NCBI GenBank assembly: GCA_930367215.1
Contig: OV884060.1
Location: 176,339,253-176,403,252, forward strand
DNA: 64,000 nt
Origin: Pollenia angustigena
Taxonomy: Eukaryota; Arthropoda; Insecta; Diptera; Polleniidae
Direction: 5' to 3'
Below are positions 44,028 to 54,529 of the stretch, piece after piece. A program made the position numbers and the translations under genes. Position 1 is the stretch's first letter. Every line of letters starts with the position of its first letter. The notes beneath the pieces are model-generated. The model was not told where the DNA came from and searched no databases. It worked only from the letters and a program-made list of their open reading frames with translations.

Positions 44028-44346
44028 ATGGCAGAGGTAAGTAGTTAGAATTGTGTTGATTTTTAACGTTTATAATAAATTATAATAAACAAAACATTTT
44101 ACTTCATGCTAGAAACATCCAAATATACAGTGCGACCGTGGCGTAAGTGGAGTGGAGATGGCAGAACCGATAGAACCAGCAGAACTTTGTGGGACAAACT
44201 TTGCAATTGAAGAGGCGAGTATTTGGAATTGTGTTCCTGGCGAGCAATTCACATACAAATTATTTTTCTCCGTTGTCAAGCTGTTGGAGGGCACTGTATT
44301 CATTCTTTTTTTTCATTGTAAGCCGGCCCTATGTTGGGCAATGTAA
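44028..44346 (+). pseudogene. Exon-intron-like segment carried by element A (possible captured gene fragment)
   Basis: ATGGCAGAG is followed at once by a consensus donor GTAAGT (44037). An acceptor 'ttcatgctag' ends at 44112. Splicing would join MAE to KHPNIQCDRGVSGVE, then MAEPIEPAELCGTNFAIEE. The first exon's reverse-orientation counterpart in copy 1 has lost its donor. After FAIEE the two copies read GCGAGT and ACGAGT, which could both derive from a GTGAGT donor. Between the copies the following codons differ only by amino-acid-changing substitutions, so no selection is visible. I do not recognise the protein. Confidence 0.35.
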
Positions 44347-44552
44347 GCAAAAGAAGTTTTATAAAAAACCCGACAAATAAAACTAAAAACTAAGAAGAAA
44401 TTGAATTTACCAAACTAATAACAGTGTAATAAACAAGTTTTTTAATTTACAACACTTTTTAAGCTTCATTTTAATTAATAATTTTTTAATTTACCCCGAT
44501 AATTCAATTTTGCGTACACATATGCTAAAATTCTTTTGCTTTGTTATTTCAA

Positions 44553-45650
44553 ACGTTCGCCAAGATAGCAACGAAAGTTAGCAACGACGGAAATTAAAAA
44601 TCAAGGGATTTAGTGGCAGCACCGGAAATGAAAATGAAGAGATCTTTTGGATATGATTTTAGAAATATTTATATAGATACAGATTAAAAAACATCCACCG
44701 TGCAAAAAATCGTCCAAGCTATTCAAGAAAAAAGTGGGTTCATCCAAAATGGTCAGTTAAAATCGTTGCTGATTTATGCCGGCCAAACTAGGCAGTGCCA
44801 AGGCATAAGCTCAATGGAATATGGAAAAATACCACTCAAAGATTAAATAAATCAATTTTTAAAAAAGTCTCCCGAGCCGTTCCAGAGAAAAGTGGGTTCA
44901 AACAAAATGGTCAGTAAAAATCGTTGCTGATTTATTTGAGTGGTATTTTTCCATATTCCATTGAGCTTATGCCTTGGCACTGCCTAGTTTGGCTGGCATA
45001 AATCAGCAACGATTTTTACTGACCATTTTGGATGAACCCACTTTTCTCTGGAACGGCTCGGGAGACTTTTTTAAAAATTGATTTATTTAATCTTTGAGTG
45101 GTATTTTTCCATATTCCATTGAGCTTATTCCTTGGCACTGCCTAGTTTGGCCGGCATAAATCAGCAACGATTTTTACTGACCATTTTGGATGAACCCACT
45201 TTTCTCTGGAACGGCTCGGGAGATGTTTTTAAAAATTGATTTATTTTAATCATTAAGTGGTATTGTTCCATATTCCATTGAGCTTATTCCTTGGCACTGC
45301 CTAGTTTGGCCGGCATAAATCAGCAACGATTTTTACTGACCATTTTGGATGAACCCACTTTTCTCTGGAACGGCTCGGGAGACTTTTTTAAAAATTGATT
45401 TATTTAATCTTTGAGTGGTATTTTTCCATATTCCATTGAGCTTATGCCTTGGCACTGCCTAGTTTGGCTGGCATAAATCAGCAACGATTTTTACTGACCA
45501 TTTTGGATGAACCCACTTTTCTCTGGAAATCGATGATAAATTTTCTTTTCATTGCCACTAGATTCCCAAAATTGTTTACTTTTATGCCCTTAAATTCCCC
45601 TTGGTTTTATTTCCGGCGTTGCTATTAATCGTTGCTATCTTGGCGAACGT
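44553..45650. mobile_element. MULE-like TIR element L (9-bp TSD) inside element A
   Basis: ACGTTCGCCAAGATAGCAAC and its inverse form the ends, and similarity continues for about 70 bp of each arm. TTATTTCAA is duplicated exactly (44544-44552, 45651-45659). Element A copy 1 shows it once. A 9-bp TSD with long TIRs is typical of Mutator-like elements. The interior is a tandem array, not a transposase. Confidence 0.8.
44710..45535. repeat. 158-160 bp tandem array with an inverted head
   Basis: CGGCTCGGGAGA occurs at 45054, 45212 and 45371 (158 and 159 bp apart). At 44716-44935 the same unit runs in the opposite orientation (cccgagccgttccagagaaa). The two halves meet near 44930-44940. Each unit contains 'ggcactgcctagtttgg', 'cagcaacgatttttactgac' and 'gagtggtatttttccatatt'. 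Confidence 0.85.
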
Positions 45651-46010
45651 TTATTTCAATTGTATACACACCGATCAGCTGTTTTCTTGCAAAATTTCAC
45701 TGGATACTGTCTGCGTACTTTTTGAGATTTTTTCAGCCGATAGAGTAATATTGGTCTTACTCTCCCAAAAAAATTTACTGAGTATTTGCTACTGGAAAAG
45801 TACCCAGACAGACCTATTCTCATACGTTTTTAGTGATTTTATACAAAATGTAGGAAAGTTAAAAAATATTGTTGCCATAGCCCTGGTTGTAATTAATCTC
45901 AATTTTTAGTAAGCAAAAACCGTGCTGAGTACTCATTGTATTTCAAAAATGTATTTTATGTTCTTATTAAACAAATTTGAACAAACAATTGAGTAGGTGA
46001 GTTGCAAGAC

Positions 46011-46425
46011 TCTGCAACGAAATTAAAAGTACGAGATGACAATTGATTCTGACAGTTCTTTCGGCGCATTATGAGGAGAAGTATACTCAGCCATGTCACA
46101 GAGTACAATTCCGTTCGGAATTGAAGAAAACATATTTGTTTATTGATAGAAAGTGTATTTTGATAGTTTTTTGGCCTTTCAGATACAGAAAACTCCCATT
46201 CCGTGCATGAAAACAAAAATGGTTTCATTCCGAATTTTTTTTTCGTCATTTTCTGAAGCACCAAAATACGGAATGAATTCCGTTTCCGAACGGAATTGTT
46301 CTCTATGACATGGCTGACTGTATCAATGCGTGTCATCTTCTATGATTTTAGCACGTCTAATAAAGCGCCAAAAGAACTGAAAAATCATTTGCCATCTCGT
46401 ATTTTTCAATTTTGCAACAAACGAG
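46011..46425. repeat. Foldback with a second foldback nested inside
   Basis: The outer arms pair 'tgcaacgaaattaaaagtac' with 'gtatttttcaattttgca', and share GCGCC near the inner edge. Inside, 46082-46324 is a MITE-like unit with ends CAGCCATGTCACAGAG and CTCTATGACATGGCTG and inner arms CCGTTCGG / CCGAACGG. Confidence 0.6.
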
Positions 46426-47168
46426 TTTTGCAAGGTGAGTTGCAATTGTATCAGCTGTTTTATTTTTAAATCAAACGTTAAAACATTTTCAAGAAATGGG
46501 ATTTTTCAATTTCGGGTGAAAAATTTAGAAATAAACAAAAAGCTTAAAAATTAAGAATTGATTTATATAAATCATATTTTGAAAGTAGAAAATGTTGTTA
46601 TTGTATTATATATTTTTTTAAAATTATATATGTATGTATATCTTTACCATTTGCGTAAGTGCCACAATATTACGATTAAAAACATTGGAAAAATACATTA
46701 AGAGAGACAGCGGCTGTTATATAAAAGAAATTGTAGACAGAAGTTTGGCTGCAAATGGTAGGTCTGCCAATGCCTTTCGAAAAATCCAGAGTAATATCGG
46801 ATTATTAAGGAACTAAGGGTTTTACGATGCCTTTCAGTAATATAACGATATGGAATTAAAATTAAAAATTGTATGGAAGGAAAGATTTTCCATAGTAATT
46901 TTTTTGTAAAAATAACTCTTTTATTCGTTATTCTCATCGATTAATCGAATAATTTTTGAAATTTAATCGTTTGATCGAACGAACAAAAACAATTATTTGA
47001 ATTATTCGAACAAAGTTGAAAGGCGAATAATTGACAACTCTACAATTTACGCTTTCTGAATTACAACTGGAAAAAGTGTAGTAGATTTTTTATGAGGTTT
47101 TAATTGACGAGATATGGGATGCTAAAGTGTTGCCGTTTTTGAAAAAGATTTTTTTTTTAAAATTATTA

Positions 47169-47288
47169 AGCCTGATTACGGTTGGCGTTGGCGTATACGC
47201 ATGAGTTGTTTTTTGTAGTTGTGTGTTACGTTAATCTATTACAAAAAACGACTCGGGCGCTTATGCCAACGGCATCCGTAATCAGGCT
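47169..47288. mobile_element. Foldback MITE W, copy 3
   Basis: AGCCTGATTACGG at the left and CCGTAATCAGGCT at the right. The core TTTTTTGTA...TACAAAAAAC is shared with copies at 5301 and 8173, but the arm sequence differs. Confidence 0.7.
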
Positions 47289-47339
47289 GACTGTTTTGAA
47301 TTAGAAACAAATAAAATAAAGAAATTATAAATAAAGAAA

Positions 47340-47500
47340 AATAGACGGACATTGCCAAATCAACTTCAAATTACTCTAGGAGCCAGAATATACATACATA
47401 TATACTTCATGGGGTCTGTGATTAATAATAAAAAGTTTCAAACAGAATGTCAAACTTTGTTTACGCTCATTCACCGTTAGTGGTTGTGAAGGATAAAACA
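47340..47500 (+). repeat. Mini-me 3' fragment
   Basis: 'agacggacattgcca', 'aggagccagaatataca' and 'tggttgtgaaggataaaac' correspond to the 3' part of the units at 33.5-36 kb. Confidence 0.6.
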
Positions 47501-47936
47501 TAAAAATGTGTTATTAACAGCCATACCTATGTAAATAAAAGCGTCAACTTTAAGTCACGAACAAAAGTGTAAGTCTCTAGTTTAATAAATCCCACCCAAT
47601 AGAAATTAAAAATGTAAAAAAAAAAACCGTTAGATTCACTTTAAAATAGCTAAATTGTCGTTATTTATCAACAATATCGGCCAACTTCAATATTAAACGC
47701 GCTGTCAAAATCGGATTTTTAATTTGCAAATCGTTGCCGCCGCGCTATTTCGGTATGCTACATACAAATTGTATGCGCATGAGAACTTTTGACAGCAAGA
47801 AAACGGTTTCCGCTCTTATTTAGGTGTGGCTGAATTTTTTAACACAAACGGTAAATTGCCAACGATTCAGAAAGATTTTTTTTACACAACATCAATCATG
47901 GTATTACGAACATTTTTGAATACTAAAGCTTCGTAC

Positions 47937-48155
47937 AGACGATGGCCAGATCTTACAATCTTGTAAGCAGGCGTTGCCAACAGCAATATTTTTCTGACAA
48001 TGTATCATTGTCAGATGCATTAATTTTGCACTTCTGCAAATACAAATGAGCTTACAATGTTCACACAGTACTAAGCCATTTTAGCCAATTTTGATGCAAT
48101 TTAAGCAACGCTGCTTACCAATATTGTAAGATCTGACCATCGTCTGTACGAAGCT
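47937..48155. mobile_element. MITE R, copy 2 (TAA TSD)
   Basis: AGCTTCGTACAGACGATGG and its inverse, with TAA at 47934-47936 and 48156-48158. It is close to copy 1 (6139-6367) along its full length. Confidence 0.8.
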
Positions 48156-48339
48156 TAAGCTAACAAATCTTGTTTTTTGAGTTATGACAGTATTGAAGTA
48201 AAAAGCCGATATGCATGTAAATTTTATTTTGCACAAGCGATTGAAAAAAATCTCTTAATTTATGAATCAGCTACATGTAAAGTTAATAAGGCAAATAAAT
48301 TTACTTTTAAATACGAACATTTGAAATTAAATATAAAAA

Positions 48340-48640
48340 AATTGTAGAGGGTATGTTTAGTATCAGAAAATACTCTACACAGAGATAATTTGAGTTTTGA
48401 TACCCTCCGAAATCAGGAGTGATGACCGGGTATATTATGCTTGCTATTCCGTATGTTATACCGAAATATCTTCATTTAAGATCCCATTAAGTATATACAT
48501 ATGTATGCATATACATATGTATTCTGGGTTCATGATAATGTCAACTCGGTTTAGCCATGTTCGTTTGACTGCTCGTCTGTTAAAAGTATGCTCACTTCTG
48601 AAGAAGGACCGGAAAACTTTTTTTTATGTTTTTAAAAAAA
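48340..48640 (-). repeat. Diverged mini-me-like fragment
   Basis: Reversed relics of the mini-me 3' part: 'gataccctccgaaatcaggag', 'tattctgggttcatgat', 'gtttagccatgttcgtttgac'. Confidence 0.5.
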
Positions 48641-48904
48641 TATTTATCATTGGTTTTCGAAAAATATTTTAAGCTGTACAAAAAAAACAAAAAAAGAAAA
48701 AAATATTTTGTTTGATATTGTTTCTTTAAGATCAAAAAAATAAAGTTCCCACAAAAAAGTTTTGAAGCAAAATATTTTTATTGTATTTTTGTACAAAAAA
48801 TTACGAACCGAAAAATACATTTTTTCGTACAAAATAAAATTTTTTTTTCCATCTATTAAAAAAAAAAAACAAACACAAAAAAAGATATTTATTTTTTTAG
48901 TACA

Positions 48905-49160
48905 ATATCGACCCCTTTGCGCTTAATTATCGAATATGCCAATTTTTTGGAAAATGAGTTTTTGACGCAATCTTGTTCTACATTCAAAGAGACGTCACCT
49001 GACAAAATATTGTAGGCGAATTCCACTTCGTTGCTCCAAAAATTTAATGTTTATTTTCATTTTGATATTGCAAGCGAAAGCAGAGAAAAGTAGAAAAATG
49101 GCTGTCCTGTAAAATTTGGTTTTTGTGACATACGATAATTTCGCGCAAAGGGGTCGATAT
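48905..49160. repeat. TIR element with ATATCGACCCCTTTGCGC ends
   Basis: ATATCGACCCCTTTGCGC is mirrored by GCGCAAAGGGGTCGATAT. The next inner bases (TTAATTATCG / CGATAATTTC) also pair. It is 256 bp with no coding frame. Confidence 0.65.
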
Positions 49161-49344
49161 TATTTTGTACATGAAAAGAAAAAAAAACCGAAAACTTAAA
49201 ATTGAATATGGCAGAGATAAAAATTATGAGATACGATTATTAAGATTAGTTTATTATTTTTTAATGCTATTAAGCTACTTTTATTGTTTTTTTTAACCGA
49301 TTTGGCGATTTCAAATAAACTTAAGAGTTTGTTTCTGATTTTGA

Positions 49345-49690
49345 TTTTTTTCGCGAATGTTTGCCATGTTCGCGATAGAAGTGAGTTTTTCCTGTAAGTT
49401 TCTGATTCTTTACAGCTTTAACGATTTATAAGAAATAGTAGACACTGCTATGATGCCGCTGTTGGCAAATTTTTGCGAATTTCCGCTAATTTTGCAATTT
49501 TTACCGAATTTTTGCATTCCTTATAGTTTTAGGGACTCTCAATCAATTGTATGTATTGTTTGAAATATTAAAAATTTTCGCGAATTTCGCTATTTTTGCA
49601 ATTTTCGCGAAGTTTTGTTGCTCTTTGTGGCAATAGTCGCAAATTAAACATTTTCGCTATTTAAGCAAACTTTTTCGAATTTTTGTTTTC
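49345..49690. repeat. Degenerate TTTTCGCGAA-rich stretch
   Basis: Irregular repetition of 'gcgaattt', 'tttcgcgaa' and 'gcaattttt' every 10-30 bp. It lies next to the right arm of foldback D and may be its internal repeat. Confidence 0.5.
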
Positions 49691-50065
49691 TTGCGAAGAC
49701 AATAGAATGAAACAATGTGTTTTTTAATTTAGTTTTTTCTTTATACCCACTTACAACTACAATTCGAGTTGGAAAGAACCCAACCAATTGTAGGGGGATG
49801 TAAGAAAAGATAAACTCACTGTTTATTGTTGGTGTTTTGTTTGAGCTTTGATATTGTTACAAGTAAGACTTTGAGTGTTTGGAATTCTTATTCGCTTTAG
49901 GGTTTTATTTGTATAATATTTTTAGCTTTTCTAAAATCTTTGGAAAAGGTTTCCTGATGATCTGGCCTAAGCAACCAGTGAAATGCGCATAGAAGCTAGC
50001 TTTCCCTCAACAATAAATTTCAGTGTATTTATCAAATATGAAAAATTGGGAATTTAGCACGTCAT

Positions 50066-50572
50066 AAAAAAAAAAAAAAAAAAAATTTGATTTTGATTTT
50101 TGTTCAGAATTAAATTGTCGTATGTGGCAAAATGGAACATTTTTGTCATTAAAATAGATATAGATAAATACGACATTTTGCTTCCGAAATGTTTACATAC
50201 GACATTTAAACACTTATTTTTAAAGCAAAAATTATTTAAAAATCGTATGTGCCATGAAAAATCCACATACGACATTTAAATAATAAATCAATTTTTTTGC
50301 CATTTTATATGGAAATTTGTCGTATGTAGCGTTTGGCAGTAACATACGACATTTAATTTAAAAATTGCTTCAGCAAATACCACATACGACAAACTCAACA
50401 CTCCATATCTCGAAACCCGTATGAGGTATCGAAAAACTGATTACGCCAAATGAAAGATCAGGTCGAAAACCCTAAGGAATCGATCTTAACTAAAACCGCA
50501 AAAACTCCACATACCATAATTAAATTATCAACCGACGAAATATTGCTACGGTTTACATACACATGGGGGATT
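50066..50572. repeat. ACATACGACATTT motif cluster
   Basis: ACATACGACATTT occurs at 50195, 50265 and 50342 (70 and 77 bp apart). Reverse-oriented GTCGTATGT or CGTATGT words lie between, near 50116, 50244 and 50329, so direct and inverted copies alternate. No gene is seen. Confidence 0.6.
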
Positions 50573-50905
50573 TCATGTCAAGTGACCCAATTTTTAAATC
50601 GATGTCTACCGATTTGGGTGATATTAGCACCAAGCTTAGTCCTATTAAATGGTAGTTTAGACACAAATTTTCAACAAGATCAGTCAAAAAGTTTCTGAGA
50701 TAAAGGGGGTCAAAGTTTGCCATTTTGTCCATACAGGTGTCCTTTCTCATCCATATAACTTATTACCTATTGGTGTTAGGCAAAATTTGTCCCAAGTAGC
50801 TTAGATACCTATTTGATCAATTTTTTTAAAAAAATATTTTTGTTTTTTTTTTAATTCGGAAGACATCGATTTTAAAATTGGGTCACTTGACATGAAATCC
50901 CCCAT
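50573..50905. mobile_element. TIR element with ATGGGGGATTTCATGTCAAG ends
   Basis: ATGGGGGATTTCATGTCAAG and its inverse, with arms of about 45 bp reaching 'atcgatgtct' / 'agacatcgat'. It is 333 bp. The reading frames on both strands arise from the arms. Confidence 0.7.
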
Positions 50906-51082
50906 ATATGTAATTCGTACAAACAATGATTTTTCATTTTTGCTTTCAATGAATGTATATAGTGCTACGGCAATTTTGTTGCTGTTTTCTTAAAACAGAG
51001 AAGAAATATAAAATAAAGGCAAAGAATTTATAGTAAAAAGTGTTTTAAGCAAGGAGTTATTTTGTGGCAAGCAATACTGCTT

Positions 51083-51276
51083 AAAGCTAGTTTACACTAT
51101 CTCACAAGTCTTACGTATTCCATAATACTTTGTGAGATAGAAATCTAATGAGTTTTGATGCGACTGTCAAAAAATCTAATGTAACATGACAGTTTGCGTC
51201 ACACCATCACACAATTTATAAACACTCACACATAAAATAAAATGCAACCCTGATCCAATGAAAAGTATTGTTGCTT
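51083..51276 (+). mobile_element. MITE G, partial copy
   Basis: It matches the first ~190 bp of the full copy that follows directly (tttacactatctcacaagt through ccaatgaaaagtatt), giving a partial tandem. Confidence 0.7.
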
Positions 51277-51625
51277 AAGCCTACATTACACTATCTCACA
51301 AGTCTTACGTATTCCATAATACTTTGTGAGATAGAAATCTAATGAGTTTTGATGCGGCTGTCAAAAAATCTAATGTGGCATGACAGTTTGCGTTCACACA
51401 ATCACACAAAGTATAAACACTCACGCATGAAAAAAATGCAACCCTGATCCAATGAAAAGTATTATAGTTTAGAAATTTTTCAAAAAACAATGAAGTCGTA
51501 TGGGATGTCAAACTTTTTTCATAATACTTGTCATTTTCGTGACACATTGCATTCACACTATCACACTTTGTCATATTACATGAGCTTTTGTATTAATACA
51601 AAGTATAATAGTGAAATCTAGCCTT
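51277..51625 (+). mobile_element. MITE G, full copy
   Basis: The element begins AAGCCTACATTACACTAT and ends ATAGTGAAATCTAGCCTT (inverted ends). It contains 'cacaagtcttacgtattcc' and 'ccctgatccaatgaaaag'. Non-coding. Confidence 0.75.
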
Positions 51626-51830
51626 AAACAATTTTAATTTACTATTAAAAATAATTTTAATGCTTTTTTTAACGTCTTAACTCTGCAAAGTTTTTGCAGA
51701 AATGTCTGCCCAAATATAAAAAAGTTTTAGTATTTCTGCAAACATTGCTTCAAATGTTTGTCCAAACAGCGTACAAACGTAAAATTTTTATATGTTTGCC
51801 AAGCGATTTGTGTGGTTTATTATGCCCTTT

Positions 51831-52185
51831 AAGGCTAGATTACACTATTATACTTTGTATTAATACATGTCAAAATCTCAAGTAATATGACAAAGTGTGA
51901 TAGTGTGAATGCAATGTGTCACGAAATTGACAAGTATTAAGAAAAAAGTTTGACATCCCATACGACTTCATCGTTTTTTGAAAAATTTCTAAACAATAAT
52001 ACTTTTCATTGGATCAGGGTTGCATTTTATTTCATGTGTGAGTGTTTATACTTTGTGTGATGGTCTGAACACAAACTGTCATGTTACGTTAGATTTTTTG
52101 ACAGTCGCAACAAAACTCATTAGATTTCTATCTCACAAAGTATTATGGAATACGTAAGACTTGTGAGATAGTGTAATCTAGGCTT
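51831..52185 (-). mobile_element. MITE G, inverted full copy
   Basis: It begins AAGGCTAGATTACACTAT and ends AATCTAGGCTT. It is the reverse of the copy 205 bp to its left, and together they make a large imperfect palindrome. Confidence 0.75.
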
Positions 52186-53044
52186 TAGTAAAAATTAAAA
52201 CGATCAAACTCGTTTTCTCAAGTTTGTAAGATTGTATAGTGAATTTGTGTAGTGTATGTTAAAAACGTTCTGTTCGGTCGCGGTTTTTAAGAGTTGGCAG
52301 CAAAAAATGAACCCGGAAAAGTTTTTGGAAAGAGTTTATGGAATTATGCAAAGAAACGACTGAATCAGCGTTTAAAAAACTTTAGTCACAGTAGAAAAAC
52401 TGCAATTTCTTCCACTTCTTCATATCGTCAGCTCAGAATTGGTTTGGCGCATATGCCAAAAAGTCGGAGTGGAGAAAAACGACAAAGAAGATTTACATGA
52501 AGATTTCTCAAAATGTACCCGATAGAATTTTTTTATATTTTTACCACTGCTTCCGGTATATGTTTTGAAGAAAAATTTAAATTTTTGCGCACTTTCATGA
52601 ATAAAGTTAGAATTTAATAGTGTTTTTTTGAAAATGAAAAATATTGTTTTGTGCCGCATACGCCACTTTTCTAAAAAAAATTTAAAAAAAGGCTTTTTGT
52701 GCTGCATACGTATACTTTTGCTGTGTATTGAGTAACTTGTTGTTGAGATGAATTTTTTTTTTATAGTTTTTTTATTATATTTTACTCTACAAAAACAGAA
52801 AAAACAGTTATACTGTTATGAAAAGTTACATAAAAAGCCACAAATTAAACAACTTAATATTGAGTAAATTTTTATAATAAGCTTTATCAACACGTGGAAT
52901 AAATATAAGTTAGTCTTTTATGTCTCTATTTTTATCGCTGGTTTCGATATTTTCAAAACATTCGTCAACAAATTCTCAGGAGTTTTCAAACAATTTTTTG
53001 ATGCAGACTAAACCAAAATTGCATTTTTATATTTTTCCTCTCTG
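52186..53044. other. No gene seen
   Basis: AT-rich. The frame at 52294-52500 is basic and low-complexity, and I do not regard it as a gene. Confidence 0.45.
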
Positions 53045-53079
53045 GTAGAAGTTTTATAATATATACACAAATTATTATT

Positions 53080-53650
53080 TTAACTGTATAGAAGTACTTT
53101 AATTTTAGCAAAAGGGACTTTTCGAAAGTCCATTTTATTTGCTTCCAACGAGTATGTGCGAAAATTTTCCGGAAGCATTTCCATAACTTTAAGTTTTGTT
53201 TTATTATTTGGCATTGTTTTAAGCAAATTTAGTAAATGAAGAGGACTATGAATTTCAATATTCTTTAAGTACCGGTCAATAACACCATGGACACAGTCCA
53301 CTTCTTGAATTAAAGAATGTTCTGATTCTGAAGACTTTGTATTACGGCATCAATATTATTTTGTTTAAAGAACATTTTGATTGCGGTTGCGTTAATTTGA
53401 TTTTTATTTTGAGGTACGCAAGAATCGCTCCATAATGTCAAAGTTTTAATTAGTGGATAATCTTTTATTAGTTTATTTAAAATTTTAATTAAAGCACTAG
53501 CAATATCGTTACCACTCCGACCGCTATGAGCTTCCGTCAACAAGGCACATTAAGTGAAAGTTGGTATATTTGGCATAATAATGGTTGCTGTAAGATTGTA
53601 CATATTCAATTTTCGTTTGTAGATAAATGTTGAAGCATTTCCCTTAGGTA
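53080..53650 (-). pseudogene. Decayed transposon-associated gene (DUF7869-like)
   Basis: Read right to left, fragments give MYNLTATIIMPNIPTFT, then a stop, then TEAHSGRSGNDIASALIKIL, then LTLWSDSCVPQNKNQINA. After a frameshift near 53325 the frame continues HSLIQEVDCVHGVIDRYLKN. The SDxCxxQNKN and EAHxGxxxI signatures resemble a widespread arthropod mobile-element protein that carries a DUF7869-type nuclease-like domain. That match is from memory of the motif. At least one stop and one frameshift make it non-functional, and both ends of the protein are missing. Confidence 0.5.
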
Positions 53651-54529
53651 GGCTAAAACACTTTACATATCATAGCAAACCGTACACTTGGTTGGGGGCA
53701 TTATTTTATAAAACTATTTTTCACAAATTAATTTTCTTGTTGTCATTTTATTTTGCTTTTGCTTTAACTATATTTTTTATTCTTACGGCAATGCAGCAAA
53801 GCAACAGTAAAATTTTTTTTTTACGTTTTTGTATGAAGAATTTGCTGCAATCGCCAAACAATGGCTTGTAGAGCAAAACAGTACTTAACAAATTTTGAAA
53901 CAGTTGATATGCAGCAAAATTAATGCTTTATATCTCAGAAACCATAAAAATTTTCGCGAAACAGGTTTTTGATTTAGAAAGACGGTATTAAAAAAATATA
54001 TTCCTCATATCTAACTCATTTTTTTTTAAAAATGGTCGGTAGGTCAAACCAGTAATGAGCTGACAATATGTCATTGGAAAAAAAAAATCTGTTGCTTTTA
54101 CTTCTGCATCATTAAATGTAAACAGTCGATGTCAACCCAACTCAAAAAGATAAAAATTTTTACACAAATTTTCGTTTTTTGTTCGACAGTTTTAGTTTGG
54201 ACTGCAGTTTTTTAAACCCTGACCTGAATTATGCCGCATTATGCATGAAAAATGTAATTCTATTATTTATGGTTTAAAGTTTTATTTCGGAACAATATAA
54301 AAATTATGTTTAAATTTTGTTATAAATTCAAAAACCAACTTAATAAACGAAAAATGTATGAAAATTCGGCTGAAATTTGAACATTAAAAAAAGGCAACAT
54401 TTTTTTTTTTTTGTTATTTTATTTGCACATGCTGTCTTCTTGGCTTAAAAATTCAAAATATAAAAATTGCACAGTTTACTTGTTAAGTGGTTAGTGTCTG
54501 TGCCGAGTTTCGTTTGCGCAGTGCCAGAC
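53651..54529. other. No gene seen
   Basis: AT-rich spacer with homopolymer T runs. Confidence 0.45.

Larger units (their letters stand above)
43787..45815. mobile_element. TIR element A, copy 2 (ATT TSD)
   Basis: AGGTCTGTCTGCGTAC and GTACCCAGACAGACCT are the ends, with ATT at 43784-43786 and 45816-45818. It supplies the empty sites for the LINE and element B insertions in copy 1. It is itself interrupted by element L. It includes an exon-like segment at 44028-44346. Confidence 0.85.
43604..47042. mobile_element. hAT-type element C (8-bp TSD) inserted in the minisatellite
   Basis: Ends are TAGAGTTGTCAA and TTGACAACTCTA. CAATTTAC is duplicated exactly (43596-43603, 47043-47050). Removing the element rejoins a minisatellite unit (gaattacaatttac-gctttctg). 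Sub-terminal regions are rich in CGATTAATCGA / TTATTCG words at both ends. There is no transposase, and it is swollen by element A copy 2 and others. Confidence 0.85.
40996..50065. mobile_element. Large foldback element D (9.07 kb between tips)
   Basis: The left tip ATGACGTGCTAAATTCCCAA (40996) is mirrored by TTGGGAATTTAGCACGTCAT (ending 50065). The arms are about 240 bp or more: 40996-41250 and 49800-50065 inverted, sharing 'caataaatttcagtgta', 'gaaagctagcttctatg' and 'caacaataaacagtgag'. Everything between is minisatellite and nested insertions. No TSD could be recognised, since the right flank is poly(A). Foldback-type DNA elements have long inverted arms with repeated interiors. It could instead be two inverted solo arms. 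A single arm copy lies at 195-2390. Confidence 0.65.

Noticed and set aside
52294..52500. 68-aa basic frame after 'gttggcagc'
   Set aside because: Low-complexity Lys/Arg/Ser composition, no homologous motif and no conserved neighbour. A short overlapping frame (MNPEKFLERVYGIM) also ends after 18 codons.
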